NCBI RefSeq assembly: GCF_024168825.1
Contig: NZ_JALJWH010000001.1
Location: 4,092,001 to 4,156,000, forward strand
Reading direction: 5' to 3'
Origin: Paenarthrobacter sp. A20
GTDB taxonomy: Bacteria > Actinomycetota > Actinomycetes > Actinomycetales > Micrococcaceae
DNA length: 64,000 bases
In this document: positions 52,324 to 60,525 of the stretch, one piece after another
How the letters are laid out: each line of letters starts with the position of its first letter
Numbering within the stretch: position 1 is the stretch's first letter
The notes under the pieces: model-generated
The model's database searches: none
What the model saw: the letters and a program-made list of their open reading frames with translations, nothing else
What the model was told of the DNA's origin: nothing
Program-made: the position numbers and the translations under genes

Positions 52324-53309
52324 TAGAAGAGAACCCTCGCGAGTCCCTGGCGGGCCTTGGCCACCCTTTCGTCCTGGGTTCCAACGACCTCGAAAAGCTC
52401 AAGAAGCCGCACACGCGCAGTCTCGCGCTCCGGGCCGAAATTCCTGCCAATGAACGTGATGATGCGGTTGAAGGCGTCCTCGATGTGCCCGCCGGACACG
52501 TCGAGGTCTGCAACACCCAGCTGCGCGTCGATATCATCCGGTTGCTGGGCGGCAAGGTCGCGGAGGTTTTCTGCCTCGGGAGCAGAGAGGTTCTCCAACC
52601 TGGCCATCAATTCAACCTGGGCCAGGCCGGCTTTGGCGTCAGCGTCAGCCGGCTGCTCAAGGAGGGCTTGCTTGTACGACGCTGCTGCTCCGGAGTAGTC
52701 ACCGGCCTCGATCGCGTCAATGGCAGCCTGGTGCAGTGGCGGAAGGGGCTCCGGTTCGGCTTCTTCACCCTGCGCAGCGGCGTCACCGATGCTCCCGGTG
52801 ACCCCGTTCGCGGCAGCTACTTTCAGGAGTTCCTCCACCAGGTCCCTGATCTGCGCGTCATCTGCGGGACCTTGGAAAAGGGGAACGGGCTGGCCCTTGA
52901 CCACGGCAACGGCCGTGGGGACTGCCTGCACCTGGAAGGCCTGCGCCAACTGCGGGAAGGCGTCAACGTCGGCGGCCGCGAGAACCAGCCGTCCGCCGTA
53001 GCTTTCAACCACCCGTTCAGCAGCATCCAGGACTGCGGGAGATTCCGGCGCGTAACGCGACCAGAGAAGGAAAAGCACCGGAATCTGCGCAGACAGCTGC
53101 ACCAGATCCTGGAAATTCGTTTCGGTGGCATCCACACGAAGGGGCGCCGTGCCGGCGTCGCCGTTGGGCGTTCCACCGCCATCCGCCGACGCGGCGGCCG
53201 GAGGCGCCTGGGGCGCGGCTGGACGGCGCAGAGACGAGAGGTCTACGGCGCCGCGAAGGTTGAGCTGGCTGGCAGCGGCTGGAGTGGGTCGGTATCCGGG
53301 CGAACTCAT
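52323..53309 (-). CDS. Thioredoxin-like protein with TPR region (CnoX/YbbN-like), cysteine-free
   Basis: A 328-aa protein from ATG 53309. A thioredoxin fold (about 55–165) follows a proline/alanine-rich start. The active site reads WSRYA (W83–A87) where thioredoxin has WCGPC, so both catalytic cysteines are missing. The cis-proline loop is present (VQAVPTAVAVV). The C-terminal half (about 200–328) is made of helical TPR-like repeats. E. coli CnoX has the same layout and acts as a holdase; a chaperone role is inferred. TAGAGT ends 7 bases before the ATG. Confidence 0.9.
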   Translation of the reverse strand: MSSPGYRPTPAAASQLNLRGAVDLSSLRRPAAPQAPPAAASADGGGTPNGDAGTAPLRVDATETNFQDLVQLSAQIPVLFLLWSRYAPESPAVLDAAERVVESYGGRLVLAAADVDAFPQLAQAFQVQAVPTAVAVVKGQPVPLFQGPADDAQIRDLVEELLKVAAANGVTGSIGDAAAQGEEAEPEPLPPLHQAAIDAIEAGDYSGAAASYKQALLEQPADADAKAGLAQVELMARLENLSAPEAENLRDLAAQQPDDIDAQLGVADLDVSGGHIEDAFNRIITFIGRNFGPERETARVRLLELFEVVGTQDERVAKARQGLARVLF

Positions 53310-53316
53310 ACCGTCC

Positions 53317-53322
53317 ACTCTA
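53317..53322 (-). promoter_or_regulatory. −10 element of a leaderless promoter for the CnoX-like gene
   Basis: TAGAGT on the minus strand, then 7 bases, then ATG 53309. Confidence 0.55.
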
Positions 53323-53346
53323 GCCGCTGCCCTGCTGCGGCAATGC

Positions 53347-55104
53347 CTACTTGAAGCTGGCTCCCACCAGGCCGCGGGTAGCCGCAACGAGCTTCATGGG
53401 GTCGGCCGATCCTGCCGGCGGAATGTAGACGGCAACGGATTCGGCGAAGTTCAGGACCATGCCCGTGGTGGTTTCCTTGCCCCCGGCGAAGACGGCGGAG
53501 TCGTCTTCAAGCAAGAGCTTGTCGCCCGCTGCCTTGGGCGTGCCCTCGAAAGCGAAGTCCAGCCGCCCAACCACCAGCGCGCCGCCGTCGGCTGTACGCA
53601 GCACCACGGTCTGGTTGGTCACGGGAGTGTGGGTGAACTTGAAGTTGGCGCTGGTCCCGTTCTTCACGGTGTCCGCCTGGTAGGTGAGGGCACCTGCGAT
53701 GTACGGCGATGCCTGGCCATCGGCAAGCTTGCTCCGGTTCGGGGAGTCAGGCGTGGTCAACATTTCGGCCAGGATGCCCAGTGCCTCGTTGCCGCTGTAG
53801 GCCAAGCCGGTGTTGTCGCCGGCCGGCACAGGTTCGGTCCCCTCGCGGGGAACCGGGAACGACGGGAAGTTGGTGCCTGGCTGCAGCGGCGCGCTGCCCC
53901 AGAGCTTGTAGTTCTCGCGGGGCGACAGCTGGACCAGCGTGAGGACCTGCGGGACCACGTTGCCCTCGCCCTGGGTCAGGGCGAAGACCGTACGGGGCCA
54001 CTCGCGCTTGGTGCTGATGACACTGCTCTGAAGCTTCGTGGCCCGGACAGGCATACGCGCTTCGTAGGCGGACACAGCAGTGCGGATCTTGTAGTTCTGC
54101 GTACGGATCTGCAGTTCCATCTTGTCCACGCGGGGAGCCAGTTTGGCCGCATCCTTGGCGGCATCAGCGGCGTCGACGGTGCTGGCGACCTGTTCAAGGA
54201 TCCGCTGCAACTGGGATTCCAGCAGGACGGGAGTGCCACCTTCACCTTCGGCAGGAGCTGCGGCGGAAGAAGTGGATGTTGCCTCGGGTGTTGTGGTTGC
54301 CTGTGCAGCCACGGCCGTACCGCCGACCATGACCGCCGCGAGTGCCGCAGCAATTGCCGTAACCCGGAGCGCTGGACCTTCCGTTTCGGAACCACGACGC
54401 CGACCCGCGTCACCCGAAGGTGACTGGACGGGCAAGGTAGTGGTTTCCCCGCCGTCATGCGGTCCCTCATCCTGGCCGTCCTTGCGGCGGTTGCTGAGGG
54501 CCTTGGCGATGAACGGCAGGGCCGCTCCTGCGAGGATGATGATGATGCCCAGAACAATCAGCGGCACAGCCCAGGGGGTGGTGGCGTTGTTCGGGAAAGT
54601 CATGGAAATCGACGACGGCGCAGGCTTGGTTCCGTCGCTGGCCACCAGCAGGGACCACTCGCCATCGGCAGGAGGGTTCCAGGTGTAATCCAGCTCGCCG
54701 CTGGCGTCTTCAGTGCTGACCCACAGATCGGATCCGGCCGGTGATGGCGCGGTGGCTTCACCATCGGCAGAGGTCACCTCCAGAGACTTCTGGTCTGCCG
54801 ACACGCCCGTCAGCGTAGTGTGGGCAGTTTCACCCACCCAGGCTTCGACGTCGTCCGGGCGTCCAGTAGCAACCATGAAGTTGCCTTCACCTTGGATCTT
54901 GATCTTCACCGGCCCGTCGTGGAGGGCAATCAACTTTTGGTCGATCACGGTCAGCGGGGCAGCTTTGGTATCGCCGGGAACCGAGGCGGTCACGGTCTCG
55001 GCGGGGGCCCAGAATGTCAGCTGGCCAATGCCGGCCAGCATCGTCAGCAGGCCCAGCAGCACCAGCACGGCTGCAGTCTTCAAACGCACAGGATCACCTA
55101 TCAT
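53347..55104 (-). CDS. Membrane protein of unknown function, two domains
   Basis: A 585-aa protein I do not recognise. An N-terminal helix at about residues 10–30 is followed by a beta-rich extracytoplasmic region (about 35–170) with SLEVTSADGEATAP and WSLLVASDGTKPAPSSISMTF. A second helix lies at about 178–200 and a third at about 248–268, then an alanine/threonine-rich linker. A C-terminal extracytoplasmic domain (about 300–585) starts with a helical stretch RILEQVASTVDAADAAKDAAKLAPRV. Related proteins are found in Micrococcaceae as hypothetical or glycosyl-transferase-like exported proteins. It stands alone with weak initiation signals; the 202 bases upstream show no clear element. Confidence 0.75.
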   Translation of the reverse strand: MIGDPVRLKTAAVLVLLGLLTMLAGIGQLTFWAPAETVTASVPGDTKAAPLTVIDQKLIALHDGPVKIKIQGEGNFMVATGRPDDVEAWVGETAHTTLTGVSADQKSLEVTSADGEATAPSPAGSDLWVSTEDASGELDYTWNPPADGEWSLLVASDGTKPAPSSISMTFPNNATTPWAVPLIVLGIIIILAGAALPFIAKALSNRRKDGQDEGPHDGGETTTLPVQSPSGDAGRRRGSETEGPALRVTAIAAALAAVMVGGTAVAAQATTTPEATSTSSAAAPAEGEGGTPVLLESQLQRILEQVASTVDAADAAKDAAKLAPRVDKMELQIRTQNYKIRTAVSAYEARMPVRATKLQSSVISTKREWPRTVFALTQGEGNVVPQVLTLVQLSPRENYKLWGSAPLQPGTNFPSFPVPREGTEPVPAGDNTGLAYSGNEALGILAEMLTTPDSPNRSKLADGQASPYIAGALTYQADTVKNGTSANFKFTHTPVTNQTVVLRTADGGALVVGRLDFAFEGTPKAAGDKLLLEDDSAVFAGGKETTTGMVLNFAESVAVYIPPAGSADPMKLVAATRGLVGASFK

Positions 55105-55306
55105 CAGCGGTCGTTGAACTTCAAGGGTAACCGTTTTGTTATCAGAGAGTCAGATCGAGGTGATCTCGCCAACATCCGGAAAACCCCGCCATCGCGCCGC
55201 CAAGGCGGCATTCCACGCTCCTGATAGTGTGGCGATGATCATGATATACGGGCCGTTCTGCGCCTGAATCAGCCCTTTACCTCTACTGAAAAGGCAGCAA
55301 AACCGC

Positions 55307-56599
55307 GTGAAAGACCACTTGGAGCCCCGCCCCGCCGATGAGCCCGGGTCAAGTGCGGTGGATGCCCCGTCAGACGGCGCCGCCGCAACGGTTCCTGTAC
55401 GTACCGGACGCCTGGCCGCCCTTGGCCGGAGGTTAAGGCAGCCCATTCCGGGAGCCCGCACCCGCGTCCGCTTCGAGATGCCCCCGGAAGACGAAACAGA
55501 CGAAGTAACTGCAGGGCTCCGGCCTGAAGACGACCACGGCTTCGGCGCCCCGGGCCCGCGCATGTCATCCCAGCACCCCCTCTATGTCGGTTTCATGGGG
55601 ACAGCCGGCGTCGGCATTGCCCTTGCAGTGTTCTATATCGCCAGCAACACCACCCAGCTCATCCTGTGGATCGTTGCAGCCCTCTTCATTGCCCTCGGGC
55701 TCGATCCCGTGGTCCGCTGGCTCGAGTCCCGCAAGGTCCCCAGGCCGGCCGGCATCCTGATCTCCGTCTCTGCCCTGGTCCTGGCCGTGGCCGGGTTCTT
55801 CGCAACGTTGATTCCCACCATCGTTGAACAGGTATCGGAAATCGTGCGCCAAGCTCCGGAATGGATCCGCGGCTTCCTCGACTCGGACTTCTTCCGCAAC
55901 GCAGACAGCCAGTTTGGCGTCCGGGACCGAATCACCACCGAACTGGATAAGTTCGTCAAGGATCCCGAGGCCATGGGCGGGATCTTCGGTGGTGTGGTCG
56001 GTTTCGGCTCCACGGTGGCCAATGGCCTCTTCGGTTCCCTGATCGTGCTGGTGCTCAGCCTTTACTTCCTGGCGGCCTTGCCGTCGATGAAGAAATGGGC
56101 CTACCGCCTGGCTCCCCGATCCCGCCGGCCCCGTGTTGAGGCCCTCTCCGAAGCGATCACCGATTCCGTCGGTAACTACGTGATAGGCCAGGTCTGCGTA
56201 GCGCTCCTGAACGCAATCTTTGCTTTCATCCTGATGACCATCCTGGGTATCCCGTTCAGCGTTCTACTGGCTTTCGTCGTTGCCTTGCTGGCGTTCATCC
56301 CGCTGGTGGGCGGCATGATTGCCGCGGTCGTGGTCATCCTGGTGGCCCTTACCGCCGGCTGGCAGACCGCCGTGATCTACGCGATTGCCTACTTCGCCTA
56401 CCTGCAATTCGAGGCGTACTTCATCTCCCCGCGCATTATGCAGCGCGCGGTGGCGGTCCCGGGTGCCGTAGCGGTGATCTCGGTGATTGCGGGCGGCAGC
56501 CTTCTCGGAGTCCTGGGCGCGCTGATCGCCATTCCTACAGCGGCCGCCATCATGCTCCTGATCAAGGAAGTCTTCATCATGCGCCAGGACCGGCACTGA
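55307..56599 (+). CDS. AI-2E family transporter
   Basis: A 430-aa membrane protein with about eight helices after a charged, proline-rich N-terminal tail of roughly 85 residues. The family region includes LILWIVAALFIALGLDPVVRWLESRKVPRPAGILIS and the C-terminal LAFIPLVGGMIAAVVVILVALTAGWQTA followed by EAYFISPRIMQRAVAVPG. The family name comes from E. coli TqsA (AI-2 export), but many members are Na+/H+ antiporters or have no known role. The start GTG 55307 is uncertain because the tail is poorly conserved and AAAAGG lies 12 bases away. Confidence 0.87.
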   Translation: MKDHLEPRPADEPGSSAVDAPSDGAAATVPVRTGRLAALGRRLRQPIPGARTRVRFEMPPEDETDEVTAGLRPEDDHGFGAPGPRMSSQHPLYVGFMGTAGVGIALAVFYIASNTTQLILWIVAALFIALGLDPVVRWLESRKVPRPAGILISVSALVLAVAGFFATLIPTIVEQVSEIVRQAPEWIRGFLDSDFFRNADSQFGVRDRITTELDKFVKDPEAMGGIFGGVVGFGSTVANGLFGSLIVLVLSLYFLAALPSMKKWAYRLAPRSRRPRVEALSEAITDSVGNYVIGQVCVALLNAIFAFILMTILGIPFSVLLAFVVALLAFIPLVGGMIAAVVVILVALTAGWQTAVIYAIAYFAYLQFEAYFISPRIMQRAVAVPGAVAVISVIAGGSLLGVLGALIAIPTAAAIMLLIKEVFIMRQDRH

Positions 56600-56613
56600 C
56601 CTCGTCCCCTGCC

Positions 56614-56677
56614 GGGTTTTTGTACAGATAATGCCCCTTAACCACGAGGTTAAGGGGCATTATCTGTACAAAAACCC
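56614..56677. terminator. Perfect 30-bp hairpin between convergent genes
   Basis: Arms 56614–56643 and 56648–56677 are exact reverse complements of 30 bases each, with an ACGA loop. The outer part reads GGGTTTTTGTACAGATAATG. It is much longer than the other terminators here and could be a terminator, a dispersed palindromic repeat, or both. Confidence 0.85.
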
Positions 56678-56689
56678 TTCGCTACCGGA

Positions 56690-57484
56690 CTATCCGTTCG
56701 CTACCGACCCCGCCCACTCGCGGGGCAGGCCCTCAACGCCGGCACCTGCGGGAGTGACGTCGTCGACGATTTCATTCAGGACGCGCGCCGCGTACTTCTC
56801 GCCCACCCACAGGTGCTTGGCACCGTCGACGCCGACCAGCCGGGCCTGCGGCACCAGGCTGAACCGCTGGGCTGCTTCGGCAGGCTGCAGGTAGTCGTCG
56901 TGCTCCGGTACCAGGACCGTGAGCGGCTTGGCGGAGGCGGCCCACTCCTTGAGGTGCACGTCCGTGGCCCTGTGCAGCGGCGGAGACAGCAACACGGCCC
57001 CTTCGATCTCCGAGGCCACCGGCTCCACAGCGCCGTACATCAAGGCGAGCTCAGTGCCGAAGGACCAGCCCACCAGCCAGCGGTTCGGCAGTCCGCGGTC
57101 CACGGCGAACCGCACAGCGGCCTCGACGTCGTAACGCTCACCGATGCCTTCCTCGAACTGGCCCTCGCTGGTTCCCCGCGGAGACTGCGTGCCGCGCGTG
57201 TTGAACCTCAGCACGGCAACTCCGGCAAGCGCAGGAAGCCTGTACGACGCCTTGCGGTAGACGTGCGAATCCATGAACCCCCCGTGCGTCGGCAGCGGAT
57301 GGAGGGTGATCAGCGTAGCGGTAATCTCCCCCGATTCCGGCAGGGCCAACTCACCCAGCAACACCTTGCCGTCTTCGGTGGTGAACTCCACATTCTCGCG
57401 GCGGGCCGGGAGGACCGTGGAAGCACGGATCTCCGCAGGCGCATCCTGCGGGGTGAACACGAACGAGGCGGGGTCGAAAGTCAT
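56690..57484 (-). CDS. Alpha/beta hydrolase
   Basis: A 264-aa hydrolase of the small X-Pro dipeptidyl-peptidase-like group. The N-terminus has LLGELALPESGEITATLITLHPLPTHGG; the nucleophile elbow is GWSFGTE, and TVLVPEHDDYLQPAEAA and VDGAKHLWVGEKY supply the acid and histidine. The ATG has TAGGCT ending 7 bases upstream. It may act on a small ester or peptide; nothing in the neighbourhood names the substrate. Confidence 0.87.
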   Translation of the reverse strand: MTFDPASFVFTPQDAPAEIRASTVLPARRENVEFTTEDGKVLLGELALPESGEITATLITLHPLPTHGGFMDSHVYRKASYRLPALAGVAVLRFNTRGTQSPRGTSEGQFEEGIGERYDVEAAVRFAVDRGLPNRWLVGWSFGTELALMYGAVEPVASEIEGAVLLSPPLHRATDVHLKEWAASAKPLTVLVPEHDDYLQPAEAAQRFSLVPQARLVGVDGAKHLWVGEKYAARVLNEIVDDVTPAGAGVEGLPREWAGSVANG

Positions 57485-57491
57485 GGTTCCA

Positions 57492-57497
57492 AGCCTA
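57492..57497 (-). promoter_or_regulatory. −10 element of a leaderless promoter for the alpha/beta hydrolase
   Basis: TAGGCT on the minus strand, then 7 bases, then ATG 57484. Confidence 0.5.
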
Positions 57498-57502
57498 GCG
57501 AA

Positions 57503-57847
57503 TCAGCGGTATCGGTACGTCCGGCCCGTCCAGCAGTTGGTGTGCCAGTGCCTGCGTTCGGCCAGCCCGGCGGCCTGCCCGAACAAGTGGCTGTCGGACC
57601 ACACCACCAGGTGGGCGATGCCCGGGACGATCGCGGTGGAGCAGCCGGGACAGATGTACTGTTTTTCCGCTTTTTTGGCCGTCATGGTCCGGACCATCCA
57701 GTCGCCGTCCGGCGCGCTCTCACGCCGGGCAATCCCGCCGCGCGCACGCTCAAGGTCAAGCTCGGGCGCCGGTTCCGTCCATTTGCCGCCGGCGCTGCCG
57801 GTGCGTGTGCTGGACGCGTTGCGACGAGGGCGGTTGGAGCGGGGCAT
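57503..57847 (-). CDS. Small zinc-ribbon-like protein, unknown function
   Basis: A 114-aa basic protein from ATG 57847 (MPRSNRPRRNASSTRTG). After a basic, disordered N-terminus of about 65 residues comes a compact motif: YICPGCSTAIVPGIAHLVVW with a CxxC pair, then RRHWHTNCWTGRTYRYR with His and Cys. Two Cys, one or two His and one Cys could bind zinc. The longer frame to 58186 runs antisense to nucS and is rejected. Its start is 57 bases from that of the divergent nucS, and it may act in the same repair setting; that is inference. Confidence 0.75.
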   Translation of the reverse strand: MPRSNRPRRNASSTRTGSAGGKWTEPAPELDLERARGGIARRESAPDGDWMVRTMTAKKAEKQYICPGCSTAIVPGIAHLVVWSDSHLFGQAAGLAERRHWHTNCWTGRTYRYR

Positions 57848-57891
57848 GCTTCCATTCTGCCTCAGCCACTCTGTTGTAGATGGTGAGACGG

Positions 57892-57897
57892 TAATGT
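57892..57897 (+). promoter_or_regulatory. −10 element of a leaderless promoter for nucS
   Basis: TAATGT, then GGGGCGG, then GTG 57905. Confidence 0.55.
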
Positions 57898-57904
57898 GGG
57901 GCGG

Positions 57905-58600
57905 GTGCGACTCGTCATAGCCCGTTGTTCTGTTGATTACGTTGGCCGCCTCAAGGCCCATCTCCCCCTCGCCACCCGGCTGCTGCTGGTCAAGGCTGAT
58001 GGCTCGGTGCTGGTGCATTCGGACGGTGGCTCCTACAAGCCGCTGAACTGGATGAGCCCTCCGGCCACGCTGCGGGTTACCACTCCGGAGGAGACCGAAG
58101 TGGAGGAAGGCGTGGTGGAACAGTGGACGGTCCAGTCCGCTAAGACCGATGACCGCCTCATCATCAATATCTACGAGCAACTGCACGACACGTCACACGA
58201 TCTCGGTACCGATCCAGGCCTGATCAAGGACGGCGTGGAAGCGGACCTGCAACGGCTCCTTGCAGAGCAGATTGAAACTCTTGGAACCGGCTACTCCCTT
58301 ATCCGGCGTGAATACTTCACGGCCATCGGCCCGGTGGACATCCTGGCCAGGGATGCCAGCGGCGCCACGGTGGCTGTCGAGCTGAAGCGCCGTGGCGATA
58401 TCGACGGCGTCGAGCAGCTGACGCGCTACTTGGAACTACTCAACCGTGATCCCTTGCTGGCGCCGGTGCGCGGCATTTTCGCCGCCCAGCAAATCAAGCC
58501 ACAGGCGAAGGTTCTTGCCAACGATCGCGGTATCGACTGCGTCACGCTGGATTATGACGCCATGCGAGGCGTGGATGACAGTGAGTCGCGGCTCTTCTAG
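57905..58600 (+). CDS. nucS: Mismatch-specific endonuclease NucS (EndoMS)
   Basis: The noncanonical mismatch-repair nuclease of actinobacteria, which lack MutS and MutL. It cuts both strands at G-T, G-G and T-T mismatches. The protein is 231 aa from GTG 57905 ([19 protein letters not shown]). The N-terminal dimerisation domain is followed by a RecB-like nuclease core with D145 (GPVDILARD), E159 and K161 ([10 protein letters not shown]) and Q171. The tail ends SRLF, resembling the clamp-binding C-terminus of NucS. GTG 57896 is in frame but fits the family less well. Confidence 0.95.
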   Translation: MRLVIARCSVDYVGRLKAHLPLATRLLLVKADGSVLVHSDGGSYKPLNWMSPPATLRVTTPEETEVEEGVVEQWTVQSAKTDDRLIINIYEQLHDTSHDLGTDPGLIKDGVEADLQRLLAEQIETLGTGYSLIRREYFTAIGPVDILARDASGATVAVELKRRGDIDGVEQLTRYLELLNRDPLLAPVRGIFAAQQIKPQAKVLANDRGIDCVTLDYDAMRGVDDSESRLF

Positions 58601-58631
58601 GCCCTCCCCCAACGCGTGTGCCGCAGGCCAC

Positions 58632-58637
58632 TAGAAT
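58632..58637 (+). promoter_or_regulatory. −10 element of a leaderless promoter for nagA
   Basis: TAGAAT, then CAAAATC, then ATG 58645; no SD is present. Confidence 0.65.
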
Positions 58638-58644
58638 CAAAATC

Positions 58645-59892
58645 ATGACTGCCGCAGATCGTTTCCCCAGTTCTCCCGCGCCCAGCCACCAGATCCTCAA
58701 AGGAACACTGGTCAGTGACGGCGAGGTGGTTGAGGACGGCCTGGTGGCCATCGATGGCGACCGGATCGCCTATGCCGGCCCGGCCGGCGGTTTTGATGCC
58801 CAGGAATTCGAGGGCTTCCAAAGCGCCATCCGCCTGGGGGTGCCCAGTGGCAGCTACCTCATTCCCGGCCTGGTGGACGTTCACTGCCACGGCGGCAACG
58901 GCGGCGATTTCCCTGGCGGGGAAGAAGCTTCGGCCCGCAAGGCTGTCGACTTCCTCCACCGTTCAGGGACCACGACATTCCTGGCCAGCATGGTCACCGC
59001 TCCCCGGGAGGACCTCCTCCGCGGCATTGAGCTCTACGTGAAGCTCGCCGACGAAGGATTGGTAGCCGGAATCCACCTTGAAGGCCCGTTCCTGTCCCAT
59101 GCCCGCTGTGGAGCCCAGAACCCGGACTACCTGCTGGAGCCCGACCTGGACCTCATGGACGAACTTGTGGGCGCCGCAGCCGGCAAACTCGCCACGATGA
59201 CCTACGCCCCCGAGCTTCCGGGCGCCGCAGCACTGGTGGATCTCATGACCTCCCACGGCGTCACGCCCTCCTTGGGGCACACGGACTGCGACGACGCAAC
59301 GGCAGCCGCGTCGCTTGCCGCCGCCCGCGAGGGACTTGAGTCCGCAGGGTTCGACGGCGTCAGTTCGCTTCCTACCGTCACTCACCTCTTCAATGGGATG
59401 CCACCGATGCATCACCGCGCTCCTGGCCCCGTCGCGGCCTGCCTCCGGATGGCCCAGGAGGGCAAAGCGGTTGTGGAGCTCATCGCCGACGGCACCCACC
59501 TGGATCCGAGCACAGTTGCCACCGTCTTCCAGCTTGTAGGCGCCGCCAACATCGTCCTGGTGACTGATTCCATGGCCGCTGCCGGCCTATCCGACGGAAG
59601 CTACATGCTCGGCCCCTCCCCCGTGACGGTCAGCGACGGCGTGGCCACTCTTGATGCGACAGGCTCCATCGCGGGTGGCACCGCCACCCTTCTGGAGGTC
59701 GTCCGTAAAACCGTGGCGGCCGGCGTCGCACTTCCCGATGCCCTTTGTTCTGCAACAGCGGTACCTGCAGCCGTACTCGGACTTTCCGATGAGATAGGCG
59801 GGCTTCGCCGCGGCTTGAGGGCCGATCTCGTTGTGACAAACGAGGACCTGGAACTAACAGGCGTCATGCGTAACGGCCAGTGGTTGTCCTAG
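58645..59892 (+). CDS. nagA: N-acetylglucosamine-6-phosphate deacetylase
   Basis: Removes the acetyl group from GlcNAc-6-phosphate, giving glucosamine-6-phosphate for NagB. It is 415 aa from ATG 58645. Amidohydrolase motifs are PGLVDVHCHGGNGGDF, GIHLEGPFLSHARCGAQNP, SLGHTDCDDATAAASL, VTHLFNGMPPMHHRAPG and LVTDSMAAAGLSDG. It is separated from nagB in this genome region, so the two steps are not in one operon here. Confidence 0.95.
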   Translation: MTAADRFPSSPAPSHQILKGTLVSDGEVVEDGLVAIDGDRIAYAGPAGGFDAQEFEGFQSAIRLGVPSGSYLIPGLVDVHCHGGNGGDFPGGEEASARKAVDFLHRSGTTTFLASMVTAPREDLLRGIELYVKLADEGLVAGIHLEGPFLSHARCGAQNPDYLLEPDLDLMDELVGAAAGKLATMTYAPELPGAAALVDLMTSHGVTPSLGHTDCDDATAAASLAAAREGLESAGFDGVSSLPTVTHLFNGMPPMHHRAPGPVAACLRMAQEGKAVVELIADGTHLDPSTVATVFQLVGAANIVLVTDSMAAAGLSDGSYMLGPSPVTVSDGVATLDATGSIAGGTATLLEVVRKTVAAGVALPDALCSATAVPAAVLGLSDEIGGLRRGLRADLVVTNEDLELTGVMRNGQWLS

Positions 59893-60018
59893 CGTGAATT
59901 GAATGGGCCCGCGTTACCTTCTTTTTACCGAAAATTTTCCCGAATTGCCCAAAAGACCGTTGACCTCCGGCAGGGCACATGAAAGTGTTGTAGCAGTCTT
60001 TGTGTAGGTGGTTTTCAT

Positions 60019-60040
60019 GCTCGCAAGACGAGTTGCGAGC
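60019..60040 (+). promoter_or_regulatory. Stem-loop in the 5' leader of the cold-shock gene
   Basis: GCTCGCAA and TTGCGAGC form a perfect 8-bp stem with a 6-base loop, about 120 bases before the start codon. Cold-shock messages often have long structured leaders; a temperature-dependent role is inferred only. Confidence 0.4.
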
Positions 60041-60157
60041 GTGAAGCTCCTGCGAAACCAACCGGGCCTTGCCTGGACGGAATCCAAGGTCTTCTCGCGG
60101 AGTAACAAAGCCGGTACGAGGTGTATCGGACTGATGTTCCACAATGAGGAGAAATAC

Positions 60158-60361
60158 ATGGCACTGGGAACCGTCAAGTGGTTCAACGCTGAAAAGGGCT
60201 TCGGCTTCATCACCCCGGACGACTCGGATGGGGACGTTTTCGTTCACTACTCCGAGATCCAGACCGGTGGCTTCAAGACCCTCGACGAGAACCAGCGTGT
60301 TCAGTTCGAGATCGGTCAGGGCGCCAAGGGCCCCCAGGCAACCGGCGTTACGGTCGTCTAG
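60158..60361 (+). CDS. Cold-shock protein, CspA family
   Basis: A 67-aa OB-fold RNA chaperone. The RNA-binding motifs are KGFGFITP (RNP1) and VFVHYSEI (RNP2), preceded by the usual [12 protein letters not shown]. The ATG at 60158 has a strong SD (GAGGAG, 6 bases away). The 265-base leader 59893–60157 holds no gene; the open frame from 60008 is leader translation. A terminator follows. Confidence 0.96.
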   Translation: MALGTVKWFNAEKGFGFITPDDSDGDVFVHYSEIQTGGFKTLDENQRVQFEIGQGAKGPQATGVTVV

Positions 60362-60397
60362 CCTTACCCGTTGAATTCTGCTTGTTGCAGTTTCAAC

Positions 60398-60438
60398 AAA
60401 CACGTTGACCCCGGCTTTTGGCCGGGGTCAACGTGTTT
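60398..60438. terminator. Terminator after the cold-shock gene
   Basis: An 18-bp perfect stem (AAACACGTTGACCCCGGC on the left) with a TTTTG loop and a TTT end. Confidence 0.9.
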
Positions 60439-60525
60439 AAGGGCGGTTATGTCTGATATTTCGACAACAACTGTTACTAACCGTGAAGAAAGGCGAAATC
60501 CCCGTTGTGAATGGGCGTTGACAAT

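Noticed and set aside
57848..58186. N-terminal extension of the zinc-ribbon-like protein
   Set aside because: It is antisense to nucS and lacks the character of the downstream part; ATG 57847 is the better start.
60008..60157. N-terminal extension of the cold-shock protein by 50 residues
   Set aside because: Cold-shock proteins of this class are about 67 aa, and ATG 60158 has a strong SD; the extension is leader sequence.
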